Shown: piece by piece, positions 24,484 through 36,088 of the stretch
Numbering within the stretch: position 1 is the stretch's first letter
Layout: each line of letters opens with the position of its first letter
Source of the DNA: Limonium bicolor
Lineage: Eukaryota > Streptophyta > Magnoliopsida > Caryophyllales > Plumbaginaceae
Direction of reading: 5' to 3'
Assembly: GCA_023374045.1 (NCBI GenBank)
Contig: CM041780.1
Coordinates: forward strand, 35,507,765 to 35,571,764
DNA length: 64,000 nucleotides
The notes under the pieces: model-generated
Told to the model about the DNA's origin: nothing
Databases searched by the model: none
The model's input: the letters and a program-made list of their open reading frames with translations, nothing else
Position numbers and translations under genes: made by a program

Positions 24484-27400
24484 TTACAGAAATGAGAAAT
24501 ATGTATGTTTTTTATTATGTTTCAACTCCTAATTCACCCCTAATCATTCCTTAATCTTTGCACATGTAATCCAACATATTTTAGCACCTTAATCTTGCTC
24601 AAAACCTCCTTAAATCATGGATCAAACCATCACTTAATTCATGCTCAATACACCATTTCCTTTGTCAGTTTCTTTCCTCTGTTATAGGTTTTCAATCCTT
24701 TCTTTCTTACCAATCTAACCCCACGCCTTAACACACTCAAGCCCAGACATTCCTAGGCAAATTTTGACAGAGTTTGTCTACATTCCTAGCATTCTCACCA
24801 TACTACAACAGCTCACAAAACTCAGTTTACATGCCTGTTATAACAACATTAAAAATCTTTGCAGCAGCACAATAAATTCCCACAACACATCATCAGTCAC
24901 ACTAGATTGGTCTCAAGCCCTTGTTCAACACTTACACAACATTAAAACCAATCTCATTTCTCAATCCCAATCCCAACAACCTACTCAACTCTTATCCGAG
25001 ATAGATTAACTACAAGACAAGGTAAAAATCTATTCAAGGACAGTTCAATTACCTTAGAGTTTTCCTTGTTTATTCTTCCTTGCTTTACCTCTTTCTTTCT
25101 TGCTCTTTCCCTCTCTGTTCTTGTCCTAATTGGCCATGTTTCCCCACACACTAAGGGTTACACAGCATGGCTAATAAGTTTCCAATTTCTCAAATCAAAC
25201 CCTAGGATTTACAAGAGTTGATTTAGAGTTTATATTGGGAGATTACCTTTGAATCTTTGGATGGAGAGTTTAGAAGCAAACAAGTAGAACTCTAGCACCT
25301 TTCTTGCCAAAGGAAACGGTTGGACATGGAAGAACAAGGAAGTTCACGTTGGAATTTTGTTGACACCAAAGAAAGGCTAGAAATGGAGAGGTTTGGACTT
25401 ATTTCTTACCTCAAACAACCAAAGGGTTATTTTAGCTCCAAATGAGCAGCTTGGACCTTCAGTCGGAGCTACTTCTATGGAGGTCGAGTGCAAGCTTTTG
25501 GAATTTTGAAAAGTGGAGAGTGATCCCCAAGAAGAGAGGAGTCTCATGGTGGGATTATTTTATGATTTGGAGTAGTTATAGAATTTGTAGATGAAGAAGA
25601 AGGAGCAAGCTGCTTGGGGAAGGGCAAATCGCCATCGTAACAGAGGATGAAGAAGGGAGGCTCTGGTGGGAAGAAATAAATCGTGAGTAAAGAGTAGAAT
25701 GGAGGAGAGAGGGAGCCAAAAGTACTTTTCTACTTTTCTTTTCTTCCCTTTTTCTTTTCTTTCTTTTTCTAACTAGCTAACAAGAGAGGAAGGCTGATTA
25801 ATTTAATAAAACCGGCCCCCTTATTTACATATGCGCTGGAGCGTTTTCATCTTTTACAGAAAACGCTTGTTATTTTTACCCGGTTTGGCACTATTCACTA
25901 ACCGGTCCCGTTTTCAAGATTTTTCTTGTTTCTTTTTTTTAAAATGGTTATTAAGCTTCCATTAATATTTTTTTATAGTTATTAATCAACCATAATTTTT
26001 ACGGGTCCGTTTGACCACCTAAAGTCACGTTTTTGGGTTTTCTCGAAAAACGTGCTTTTAAAACTCCGTTAGCGTTTTAATCCATTATTTGGATCTGTTT
26101 TCTTCGGGAATCACTCCCGTACACTAATTAGGCCTAACTAAGCCTTAGGAATCCATCTCGGACCCTCTCGAGATCATATATATCTCGTATATTCATTTAA
26201 CGCGCATTTTAGCGTTTTTCGCTTTTCAAGCGTTTTCTCTTTTCTTTTGGTTTTATTCTCTTTACCAATACTCTTTAGGCACCATTAGGCCTTTAACAAT
26301 CCTATTAGAGTAATTTAATCATGATTTTTAGGTCCGGGGTATTAAAATTAATCCCACCTAAACCATATAATTGTTATAACATTTATAACATAGTAGACCA
26401 TAGTCTAAAACTCATTTTCCAACCTTTATTATTTCGGTACAGCCCTTGAATTTATTTAAATTCCATTTTGACCACATAACATTTGTAATGTTATACCATA
26501 TACTAATATCATATAATATGATATTTTTATTTCCTTAATTTATAACCTATAGTTTTATACATAACTATTATATATTGCCGCATAGGCACATATATTAAAC
26601 CTATTCTTTTCCATAAACCATAGTTTCCTTTATTTACAAAATCACCACATCATTTATACCATGTTATATATACCATATAATATAACATTTTTAACTTGTA
26701 AAAGGGTATAACCTATGGTTATATTTTTGTAAATTCCGAACAGACCTCATTCTCTTTTATAATTGTCATTTGGCCCTATTTATAACATATAGTTTTATAA
26801 TATCATTAAAACTATATATTATACACATATCTTATTAAATACCCTTATATAATTCTAAAAATCACCAAATTTCACCAAAGGGTTATAATTACCTTATTAA
26901 CCCATATGCTTTCGGTATTTGCTATACCACCACTTATATTTCTCCAAAGTGTCATAATGACATTTAATAACTATATATTATACATATATAGTTTATTTTA
27001 ACTCCAAAATCAACCCAATAAATTCCTAAAAATTCCTAATAGCCCATGGGTGTTTGTAATACCATTTTACACCCTTAACTTTCGGAAATAACATATATAC
27101 CACATATGTTATAAAATTGTTACAATACAATACTTATCTTATTATAAAACCTTAAATAAGTTATCTAACTTATTTAATTGGGTCAAAACTTAGCATATGG
27201 TCAAGGTTGACCACCTTAATATTTCCTTGACCATTAATCTCCACAAATTACGGTTTATACCCATATCTTTTGTACGGGTAAAAGCGTATTACAGCAAGTG
27301 TACTGGTCTATCGTAGCAAGTTTCCTAGGTAGTATTCTCTAGGTTATCGAACCAAAGGAGGTTGTGTCTAGTTTAATCTTTAATCTATCTAACTAATAAA

Positions 27401-28204
27401 CTGAAGGAAAATAACAACAGTAAACTTGGGGGTTTGGTTGCAGAAATTCAATAAATAATAAAAACAATTAAAAGTGAGTTTCTAATAAATCTAAAGGGCG
27501 AATGCTGGTTTACTACTTCTCTCTAGTTTATCAATTCCCTTCCTGAGTGTTTTCTAAATTCTAGATTGCAACCTCAGATCTAAATTAATCTAAAACTGGT
27601 CTCCCGCAAGATAGATTCTTACTAGCAATTCCCAAATCCTAACTCTCGTTACGAACTTACAAATTTACTAGTAGCGTTAATTATTCATCTGGTTTCTAGT
27701 CAGTTAATCCCCAGGAATTACCATTTGTAGTTTCACTGGTAATATTCCTATGGTCTAATGAACGCCGCAGTTCTCACTTGTAAGCGATTCATACCAAATA
27801 AACTCAAGCAATAAATAATCACAAGAGAATTCAATAATAAACAAGGAATAAAACTACAATCTGAATAGAATTTATATTTAACAACTCAGAAAGAAAAACA
27901 ATAAACTAGTTATCCATAATAAAACCAGAATTCTAACAATTACTCAGACATCGGAGTCAAAGAAATAATAACAATAATTAAGAGATTAGAAAATGTCATC
28001 TAATTGAAGAACGATGACGAATCCAGTCCCTAGCTTCTGCTCCGGTCTGTCAAAATTGTCTGATGTGTCTCCCTCTGTCTGTCTCTTGCTCGTCTACTGC
28101 GCGGCAGTGCTAGAACTGCTCGCGCTGAGGTTGAGAATTCTCTTCCCGTGTGATGAGTTATGTGGCTGCTCTCGGTTTTGAATCACCCGTTCTCTTCTGT
28201 TTCG

Positions 28205-28222
28205 TGTTGATATATATACTCG
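28205..28222 (-). promoter_or_regulatory. TATA box of solo LTR F
   Basis: On the minus strand GAGTATATATATCAACACG gives a strong TATA signal about 950 bp before the LTR's 3' end, so a solo LTR promoter may remain. Predicted from sequence only. Confidence 0.5.
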
Positions 28223-28812
28223 CGTGCATACTCCGTAATGTTGCACATGTGCCTGCATGTGGACTTCCAGTTCAATGTCCATCTGAATTGTACTGTAGTC
28301 TATTATGAAATCAAAAGCACCCCACGAAAGTGTCTGAGCCTCTGTCTGTAAGTCTGCGCCTCAACAACATGATATGTGCATCATGTGTGCGTGGTGCGCT
28401 GCAAGATTCGTCGAATTGAAATATTATTGACGCGTCCAATTCCCTCTGTATATTCTGTCACATCTTCGAATTCTCTGTATTCCTTCATCATGTGCCGTCC
28501 CTCTTCATGTCGTATTGATATCCTCCCATCATGCGAATGTGTAAGCGGCCCTGTACATGTTGGTGGCTCTGTCGATTTGTCAGCCCGGCTCCAGACATGA
28601 TGACAAAGCCTGCAGCCAAACATTGTCGTTCAAGCCTGCGAATTCTCTTGTCCAATGGCTGCGCCTCCATCAGTCATTGTCGGCACGTCCAGGATTGCGG
28701 CGCTGATATTCAATCGAGAATGTCGGCCCAATTTCTTCTCCTGTATGTCATGATGCAGCTACACATGCATATATGCAAATGTCAGCCTTTAGTCACGTAA
28801 TGAAAATAAGTC

Positions 28813-28959
28813 TTTTTTTTTTTTTTTGAAAGGAAACGTTATGATATTAAGAAATTAAGTTCAGTACAATCTCCGGAATAGACTCCGGTGTCCATGAACC
28901 CGACGTCTGCGTAGTACGACATGGTTAGCTAAGGAATGCGTTAACAATTGTCCTCCCTA
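28813..28959 (-). mobile_element. 5'-truncated LINE/SINE-like insert with poly(A)
   Basis: A 15-base T run at 28813-28827 is a poly(A) tail on the minus strand, preceded in sense by ...AACGTTTCCTTTC. Flanks GAAAATAAGTC (28802-28812) and GAAATATAAGTC (28960-28971) are an imperfect 11-12 bp TSD. Length, tail and TSD fit target-primed reverse transcription of a LINE or SINE 3' end. Too short to assign to a family. Confidence 0.7.
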
Positions 28960-31539
28960 GAAATATAAGTCAAATGATGCCACAATGATGATGGGCTTTA
29001 AAATCAACTAATGTCTCCCGTGAAGCCATATTGATATCTCCTCTGAATTGCCATGCGGTCCAATTAATCTCCATGTATGTAATAAGACAAATCGTCTTTT
29101 GAGTGAAATCATGATCACGTGATGATGATTAATATCATATTTATCCTCTGTCCAATGTGTATGCGCCTCTGATAGAGTTACCACTCGATAATGAGCCCAT
29201 GAATGAATTAATAATGATCGCATGAATATTTATATACCCGTATATTAACCTGTTAAACATAAAAATCACATGGGAGGAGAGGTGTTTGCCTATTATATAA
29301 ATTAACATATAAGTAAGGAATTTACCACATAACCAATAAAATATTAATCAAATTAAGCATAGAAATATAGATAAATTCCGCACTTATCATCTTTTCAGAA
29401 ATTACCATTTAACCCCAAAACTTTATATAATCTTATAATTTTTATATAAACTCATTTAAACCTCCAATTTTGGCTATATTATAGCCCCCAAATTTAATTT
29501 AATTACACCTAAGACCCCAATTCCTTGCGGTAATAAATATATATCACGTAAACTTAAATAAAAGCTTATAAATGCATAAATAAAATGGCCTAAAGTACAT
29601 GGCCTTATTACAAACATTGGCTTATAAAATAAATTACACATAAATGCCCATAAAAGCCTTAAACTCTCGGCCCTTACACATATATTTTCTTTATTTACCA
29701 ATTTTCCACATAATGTCTTAAATTTGACAATTATGCTAATTAATTAGTTATAAAATTTATTAAACCATTCCTTAATCACCTAAGGTCAAAATAAGACCTT
29801 AAATACCTTGTTCACTCACGGCACATATTATACAAATATGTATAAGCACATATTAATATACCAAGTGAAGGTTTAAGTGATTTATACCTTGTTTTGCCTA
29901 GTTAAGGCCTTGTTTGGCCACGGATGATTGGAGATAATATTTCCACAGCATTAGTTACATGTTTTCAAACAGCAATTAAGGCATGATTAGTCTCCAAGCA
30001 AGATCTAACCATAAGAAGTGTTTAATGTCAATTTCAAGGTAAAATTTACCTTTGATTACCAAGGCAAGAACAGGTGCTCTTCGGCCTAAATTTACAGAAG
30101 GTAAAGGGTGTCAAAAGAGCTACTAAAACCAAGCTTTAAACAGGTATAACTCAGATTAGAAGATGACTAATCTTTACCTTGTTTAAAGTGCCTAAAATGG
30201 TGTTTTTTGCTTGGATCTGGCTATACCTTGAAGCTCTTGATATACCAACTGAATAAGTATATTAAGATGAAGATTATAAGCTTAGAAACAATGTTTCACA
30301 GCCGAATTTGAAGGGAATCAAAAGATATGTGCTTAAAGCACATTTTTATACCTTAAGAACAAGATTAGCTTTCTCCACCTTCTTCCCTTGTTAATGCCGA
30401 GATACACCCTCCATTTAACCTCCAAAACAACCTAAGAACATTGATGGAAGTGGTTGATGCTTAGCTCCATGGAAAAGAGGAAGAAATTGTGAAGAAAATG
30501 AACATAAAATGACTAATTAAGCTTACCTAGGTAGCAAGGTGTTCTTCTATGTTCTTGGTGTGTTAGCCACGGTTTGGAGAAGCCAAAGAGAGGTTTTGGA
30601 GAGCTGCTGTCGGCAGGGATGAAGGCAAATGAAGAAAGTAAGCTAATTTGCCATATAAGTTAAGTTTATATTAATTAATGGAATAGTAATGGTGATTCAC
30701 CAAATTGATTAGATATTTTGTGCTAATGCTGAATGAGCTGTCTTCCCAGCTCCCTTGGCTGCCGACTTCACATAGGTAAGAATGGTCAATTAATTGACCA
30801 TTGACCAAACTTAGTCAATCTTGCTTAAAAATGCACTATTTGGGTTACTATTCATACTAAATTGCCCATTTTGATTTTTATTTTCCTAACTTTGATTTTT
30901 ACTTTATAATATAGTCTATCATGTCAAATTAATGATATAAATGATATACTCCAGTCTTTAAAATGACAAAAAGTCATTATCTTAGAGCTCATACACAAAA
31001 AACGTGCTTTAAGGAATTTTAGTGCACATTTTGAGTCGCAGGGTGTTTCTGAGCTCTGTTTTCTTTGAGAACAGTTTTGTTGTGTTCCTTACATGATATT
31101 TGATCATGGTATCCAATTTTATATCATTTAGAGGTCATTAGACCTTTAAGGTTTTCTTAGAGCACATTTTTGCCCTACTTGACCTTGAAGCATGAAAATG
31201 CTTGTTCATTGAGTTGGAGTGTTGTCCAACAATTGTAATATGTTTAGTAATGTGTTAATAAGCTTAGGACAAAGTTTTAGGTCCTAAGTAGTTCATTTTG
31301 GTATTTATTTACCCTACACAGTCAAAGGGTGTAATGTCTTGCTTTGTGTTGACCACTATTGTTCTCAGTTGACTTTTAAGGCATGTTTAGGCCTTAATCA
31401 ATGTGATTAGATGTTTAATCCATGTTTTATTAGTTTGGGGTATTTCATTATCTATCTACTACATCAAACATATCAGGCGCCGTATCTTCTTCACCCACGA
31501 CAGCTGCAAGCTTTGTCCTCTTCCCCCTGTTTCCTCCGC

Positions 31540-31547
31540 TATAAATA
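31540..31547 (+). promoter_or_regulatory. TATA box, D 5' LTR
   Basis: TATAAATA in 'ctccgctataaataacc'; the same at 55968-55975 in the 3' LTR. A typical core promoter sequence, with the U3/R boundary expected about 30 bp downstream. Confidence 0.7.
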
Positions 31548-31779
31548 ACCACGCTCCTTCGTTCTTCAAAATCAATCCCTCTGAATCCACAACTCATCAA
31601 CCCTCATCAAAACCCACTCTCCCTCCATTCAAATTCCATTCTCCATCCATACATCCACATATCCACTTCATTTCCATCATTTCCCATCACCAAATAAGCC
31701 TTACTCTTCCATTTTCCAGAAAACCAGACGAAGAAGACGATCTGCACAAACCCAGACGCGAACTCCATTAAAGAAGTTG

Positions 31780-31858
31780 TGTCCGGATTTGTGTCCGGCT
31801 AAGTAGACCCAGACAGGGTGTGTCCGGATTTGCGTCCGGCTAAACAGACCCGGACACG
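31780..31858 (+). repeat. Two tandem GTCCGG palindrome modules, D 5' LTR
   Basis: Two 39-42 bp units, each GTCCGGATTTGYGTCCGG followed by CTAA-R-YAGACCCRGACA. The 5' half matches the A-LTR palindromes at 17 of 18 bases. The 3' LTR counterpart is 56205-56285. Confidence 0.92.
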
Positions 31859-32654
31859 ACCTACTTTCACCAGTTTGTTCGTTATTCTTCGTTCTACTAG
31901 TTTGTCATCGTTTTGAGGTCGGCATAATCACGGAGACAAGCCCGGAAGTGAAATAACTCTCCCCAATAATAGAGTTCTTTCTTTCCTCAAATTTTACTCT
32001 GTTTTATTGTCTATCTCTACTCTGTTTTTATTTCTGGCAACGTCTGAGTGATTTTTATTTGTATCCTAGGATGAGGTTTGACCCTAATATTGCTTAAATA
32101 AATATTTATTACCTGTCTCATTTATTATACTTGTTTTTATTCCTTTCAATAAATATTGTTAAATGCTTTACGCGACAAACTACTGCATTTTTATGGTAAC
32201 TATCAACATATGATTTTGAGATAGTCATTAGTACCACAAAGGAATAAACATTGGTATTTACACTCCGGATTGAGTAGGAAAATACTGAGGCCATTATTAA
32301 GAGTTCGTAACTTACCCTTATTAACTCTAATAGACAATAGATAATTGAGACCTGGTTATAAGTTTGTTTAAGTAATTTAGGCAATTTCCCCACTATCCTA
32401 GGATACCTTTTCCATCCATATCAATTAATTCACCTTATTTTACTGTATTTATCATTTCTGCACTGATCCTAAACAATCAAGCTTACCTCCGGCTAAATCC
32501 CCTATTTGCTGTTTTTAGTAAATACCGAGACTAGGACAATTGAACAATTTCTCTGTGGATACGACACTTGTTGTACTACATCGACTAGGTGCACTTGCCT
32601 TTTCTTTGCCCATAAGTATATATATTCACTATGTATTTTTGGTCAACAAGTTTA

Positions 32655-32673
32655 TGGTGCCGTTGCCGGGGAA
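32655..32673 (+). other. Primer-binding site (Asp tRNA type) of D
   Basis: TGGTGCCGTTGCCGGGGAA, one base from the TGGCGCCGTTGCCGGGGA PBS typical of Athila elements, six bases after the LTR end. Confidence 0.93.
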
Positions 32674-32812
32674 ATTGATTCCATCAATTTCCCTATTTTT
32701 CGGTACTTTAATTTTTGTCTAATTTAGTTATTCACCTGTTTAATATTTCTGCTTTTACTTGTCCATTTACTGTTAATTTCACAAATCCTCACAAATCAAA
32801 TTTCTTCTGTGC

Positions 32813-33389
32813 ATGCCAAACACTCGAACCCGAGGTCTCCACCTATCAGTCCGAGACCCAAACCCGAGCGCACTTTATTCAACACAAGAAGAAATCAGAG
32901 AAATCAAGACATGACCGATAACCAAGTCATAGATGAGATGGATCACGAAAATCAACAACGCTCCCTCTCTGATTACCACCAACCAGACACTGAAGCAAGA
33001 GCTTCAGCCATAATTCTACCAGAATTGACACCGACACAAGCGGCACAATGGACTTTCAAGACCCACTTCATCACAACAGTCCGTGATTTGGGAAAATTCA
33101 GTGGTTCAAACCCAGACGATGCTCTCAATCACTGAGCTTGTTCCTCGACTTCTGCAATTCATTTTGAAAAAACGGTACCAGCAATGAAAGAATTAGATTA
33201 CAACTGTTTCCTCATTCATTGTCCGAAACAGCATCAAAATGGTATAGAAGCCTCCCTTCTAGCTCAATCCGAACGTGGGCACAAATGGCCAAGAAATTTC
33301 TTGCCAAATATTACCCCACGAGCAACATGACAACTCATCGGAGAGATCAACACCTTCACTCAAGAACCAAGGGAGACTCTATATGATGC
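32813..33389 (+). pseudogene. gag of D, N-terminal part (broken, cut by G)
   Basis: An ATG at 32813 opens an Athila-like gag N-terminus; a frameshift near 32905 moves it into the frame with ATG 32910, which runs to a stop at 33133. A third frame then carries capsid-type sequence (W-Y-R-S-L-P, A-K-K-F-L-A-K-Y-Y-P), with a TGA near 33181 and another shift near 33342. It ends in 'ETLYDAW', where G is inserted; the gene resumes at 51650. Gag would form the particle that packages the RNA. At least three frameshifts make it non-functional. Confidence 0.85.
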
Positions 33390-33906
33390 GTGGGTGTTAT
33401 ACCCAAAATTTTGACCCCCCTGGTTAAGGTCTACGAGGTTTTGGTGTTGTGAGGGATATTTCAATCAAGTAGTGAGAGATTCCGGCCAGATTGGCGTGTT
33501 CCATGGCATGGGGAGCAGCTTCGTCATTGTCAAGGGCGTTTTCGTAATTGTTAAGGCTCCTAAGACCTCCTATAAGCTTTCTCTCTCCTCCAAAGGATGC
33601 CCAAATCAGCTTGAAATGCTTTGATATTTTAACCCATGATAGAGGATGGCATTTTAAGCATAATGGCGTTGGAATTTTGATTTTTCGAATTTCCAATAAT
33701 TTTCTAGCAATTTCTGACTGAATCTGACGGGGATTCAATTTAAAAATATTCCAACATTTAAAAAATTCAGTTCCACCTCAGAAAATTCATAATATCCATC
33801 ATTGACATGTGGTTAAAATTTCACAGCAAAATTCCTTTGGGAAGTCTTTTAAATAAAATACCAAAAAATCTTACTTTTACTAGATTTTCTTTATCTTTAA
33901 GAAAGT

Positions 33907-33916
33907 CTATATAAGG
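33907..33916 (+). promoter_or_regulatory. TATA box, G 5' LTR
   Basis: CTATATAAGG in 'aaagtctatataagggg'. The same is found at about 50367-50376 in the 3' LTR, and a matching TATATAAGG is in both H LTRs (minus strand, about 39841-39850 and 46941-46950). Confidence 0.65.
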
Positions 33917-34493
33917 GGATAGGTTTTTGGATAAAATGAGAATCTCATAACCTCAAGAACCCTAGACTCTCAAAGAAGGCAGCCATCTCTCTCTCTCCAC
34001 GTTTTTGAACTCCAGAGCCACAATCAAACACCGAAATCTCACCAAAACATTTTTTCAACTCCCACAACATCATCAATCATCAATCATCAACCAAACCACC
34101 TCCAAAACGTGAAGAACAGCAAGAACAACCACCAACCAGAAGCTTGGTTCAAAAACCTTTCAGGTCTGCCATCAACGGAGCACTCGACGAATCCCGGTGT
34201 GAAGAATCGTTGTGAATCCGAAGGTAAAACAGGTAGAAACTCCACTTCCCTAATTCTCTACGGTGTTATCTGTCTTGCCTCAAAATTTGGGCTCAAACTA
34301 ACCCTTCTACGCTTCTGTATTGCTGTTTGTTTAAGCTTCTGTCCAATAACTTGTTTACCAAGTTTCGTGCTTAATTCGAATTCAAATTGAAAACTTTCAA
34401 TCACTAACGTCTTGTACATCTTTCAGGCTACACACCCATAAAATTTGAGCCAAAAACACTTTCGGGAACAGCCTCAAAGCCACCGTTGGAGGG

Positions 34494-34740
34494 CGGTCCG
34501 CACCCACGGACGTCATGTCCGGGGTCCCGGACCCCTTGTCCGTAAGCCCGGACGCCCACGGACGGCGGCGGGTTTTTAAAAAATTCAAAATTTAGATTTT
34601 CTAATAATGTCCGGGCCCACGGACATCCTGTCCGTGGCCCCGGACTTCACAATTTTTGTTTTCCTTTAATTTCCACTCTTTTGTATAACTAGGTTAACTG
34701 GGGTCCGTGGTCTCGGACATGGGGTCCGCGGCTACGGACG
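34494..34740. repeat. GTCCG palindrome cluster, G 5' LTR
   Basis: Several overlapping inverted repeats, for example GTCCGGGGTCCCGGAC, GTCCGGGCCCACGGAC, GTCCGTGGCCCCGGAC and GGTCCGTGGTCTCGGAC. They also occur at 50965-51216 (G 3' LTR) and reversed at 39008-39268 and 46108-46368 (H). Core GTCCG(G) is shared with the modules of A, B, D and I, but the unit layout differs. Confidence 0.85.
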
Positions 34741-35174
34741 TAAGCAAAATTCGACCTAATTCTACCTCCGAAACCCTAGTTTAGGTAGCTTTTAATTTCA
34801 CTTTAATTTTCTGTCAAAAAATGCTAAAAACAAAAAAAAAAACAGAAGCTCGCGCACTTAGGTTAAAACGACTCGTAATAAGCCGTAAATAAACCAAGTA
34901 GAGGAAAAACGACCTAGGAAGGATAATGAAAGTAATTGAACCCTAAATAAGTCGAATACCAAGCCCCCGAACCCGAACTCTACTTTCCTGATTTACTCTA
35001 GGTTAAAATTAGGGGGCGACTCATAATAGGTTCCAGTGAGCTAGCTTAGGTTTTAATAATTATTGTTATATGACATACTTATTAATCTTAGGTTATAAGT
35101 GGACCTAAAACCGGATTAGATCCTAATCAACTTTAATCAACATAGGATAGGGTTTAAAATCGAGGCTCACAGAC

Positions 35175-35193
35175 TGGCGACTCTGCTGGGGAC
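35175..35193 (+). other. Primer-binding site of G (Tat/Ogre type)
   Basis: TGGCGACTCTGCTGGGGAC, three bases after the LTR end. This PBS is characteristic of Tat/Ogre elements, usually assigned to tRNA-Arg. Confidence 0.9.
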
Positions 35194-36088
35194 ACGGACT
35201 CTGACTGGGGCAAATTCTTAATTGTTACGTGTTTAATCTTAAGAAATAGGGCTAACTCGAATTGTTGTTTATTATGGCTTTATTACTTTGTTTATTTTAC
35301 TTTGTGCGCGCTTAATTTTGCACCCTTTGCATCATATGAGTGCGAGGGACCACAAAAACCATTTTACCTCGGGCACCGCTTGAGGGTCCCCTGTCAGGGA
35401 CTCACACCTTTAGGTGATGTGAATAAGTGGGGGAAAAGGGAAAAGAGGAGGGTGTCGTCTAACCACACCCCCTTAATACCTGGGCTTTAGCCCCAAGCAT
35501 TTTCCTGGCAGTACCCTTACCTAGCCCATTGTTTGGTCAGTCAAAGACCTGACCGTAGACGCACACCTTTAGGTGATGTGAAAAGTGGGGTAGCCCAAAG
35601 AGAATAGCGTGCAAGCCCTATTCCTTTGTGGTGACCTGGGCCTGTGCCCCAAGCACCTCTCTGGATCGATCTGTACCCATTGGACTGAGTTATTTCGTGA
35701 GGACATTTGCATCACCTCCTTATGTAGAACTTCTGTGTATGTGCTCTTTTTCTCCTGGGCCTGAGGCCCAATGCCTGAATCGATCCATCCATCTCTTCTA
35801 GCCCCAAATGAAACATTTAAAGTGTTTTCATAGTCCAAATACTTCGATCACCCCAAAACACAAAAAATCCTTTAAGCTGATTCTTGTTACAAGCCTAATT
35901 CTTGCAATATCCACTCGTAAGACCAATGAATCTTGTAACCCAAAAGTGTAGTCCAGAGCAGACCCTCCCGAAATTTTGGAGTCCGGCATTCAGTGCAGCA
36001 CACTAATCTTCGGCCTGAGTTCCTAGCTCACTCCCGCAATGCTGACTTATCTTTTTGCTTAAAACAGGCAGCACCCCTCGCAGCTAGG
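35194..36088 (+). other. Leader of G with duplicated hairpin block
   Basis: Untranslated leader. CACACCTTTAGGTGATGTGAA occurs near 35402 and 35563, and 'cctgggcYttagccccaagca'-type stems occur near 35481, 35636 and 35754, so a roughly 160-bp block is repeated. H has the same arrangement reversed at 45220-45480. It may be an RNA packaging or translation structure; that is inference. Confidence 0.6.

Larger units (their letters stand above)
883..26346 (-). mobile_element. Element A: giant non-coding LTR retrotransposon (LARD-like), disrupted
   Basis: This minus-strand element has its 5' LTR at 22118-26346, an internal region split into 21165-22117 and 3545-7612, and a 3' LTR at 883-3544 that is cut by C. 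Removing B leaves an internal region of about 5.0 kb, equal to B's. The PBS lies next to the 5' LTR and the polypurine tract next to the 3' LTR, which fixes the orientation. The polyprotein is absent; only a few C-terminal codons ending F-E-D-K-V-like overlap the PPT, as in Del/Tekay-type chromoviruses. It is a non-autonomous element of the large-retrotransposon-derivative kind. The visible LTR parts differ by roughly 3% by eye. Confidence 0.88.
22118..26346 (-). mobile_element. 5' LTR of element A
   Basis: 4229 bp, reading TGTAACACCCC at 22118 to GGGGTATTAAA at 26346 on the plus strand. The PBS-like sequence adjoins its left end. It carries five GTCCGGG palindromes (24155-24483), 45-bp repeats (22735-22925) and the conserved block at 22433-22505. 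Beyond 26346 lies AT-rich sequence of E. Confidence 0.92.
27271..29389 (-). mobile_element. Element F: solo LTR, Athila/Tat-like
   Basis: 2119 bp bounded by TGTACGGG (27271) and CACTTATCA (29389), with the 5-bp TSD TCTTT at 27266-27270 and 29390-29394. In sense orientation it starts TGATAAGTGCGG, like D's LTR start TGATAAGTGTCC. Near its 3' end it has the 'cgata..acttgc..acgat..cacttgc' block that D carries just before its PBS. No internal region lies beside it, so it is a solo LTR left by LTR-LTR recombination. A LINE-like insert sits at 28813-28959. Short frames within it show no recognisable protein. Confidence 0.85.
26347..31447 (-). mobile_element. Element E: LTR fragment of a chromovirus-like element, interrupted by F
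   Basis: Excluding F, about 3.0 kb of AT-rich non-coding sequence. On the minus strand it starts TGAAATACCCCAAAC at 31447, resembling the TTTAATACCCC LTR start of A and B. Further shared words follow in the same order ('attaaggcctaa', 'aaagcacgttttttt'), which supports an LTR in minus orientation. At 31447/31448 it abuts D's LTR, which lacks its first 480 bp here, so E is inserted in D's LTR; TTATC (31448-31452) is the likely TSD. Its left end is cut by A, so the LTR exceeds 3 kb. The 26350-27270 part is rich in TATAAC/CATATA words. No coding sequence. Confidence 0.65.
31448..32648 (+). mobile_element. 5' LTR of D, first 480 bp missing
   Basis: Matches 55876-57070 of the 3' LTR from TTATCTATCTACTAC onward. 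The missing first part lies left of E, beyond the window. It ends GGTCAACA before the PBS. It contains a TATA box and two GTCCGG modules (31780-31858). Confidence 0.9.
33395..35171 (+). mobile_element. 5' LTR of G
   Basis: 1777 bp. TATA-like CTATATAAGG at 33908-33917, followed by a leader with 'ctctctctctccacg'; a GTCCG palindrome cluster at 34494-34740. Ends GAGGCTCACA. Clearly homologous to the LTRs of H but diverged. Confidence 0.93.

Noticed and set aside
26347..26370. PPT-like AGGTGGGATTAATTTTAATACCCC (minus strand) outside A's 5' LTR, suggesting a tandem LTR-internal-LTR array
   Set aside because: The flank has no match to A's internal sequence (FEDKV tail absent) and belongs to AT-rich E; the resemblance is mostly the LTR start itself.
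28376..28800. Short frames on both strands in F
   Set aside because: Located within the solo LTR, with no recognisable domain and no conservation evidence.
31403..31771. 122-codon frame starting at 31403
   Set aside because: It crosses the E/D junction and runs through D's promoter; the 3' LTR copy shows the same sequence as untranslated LTR.
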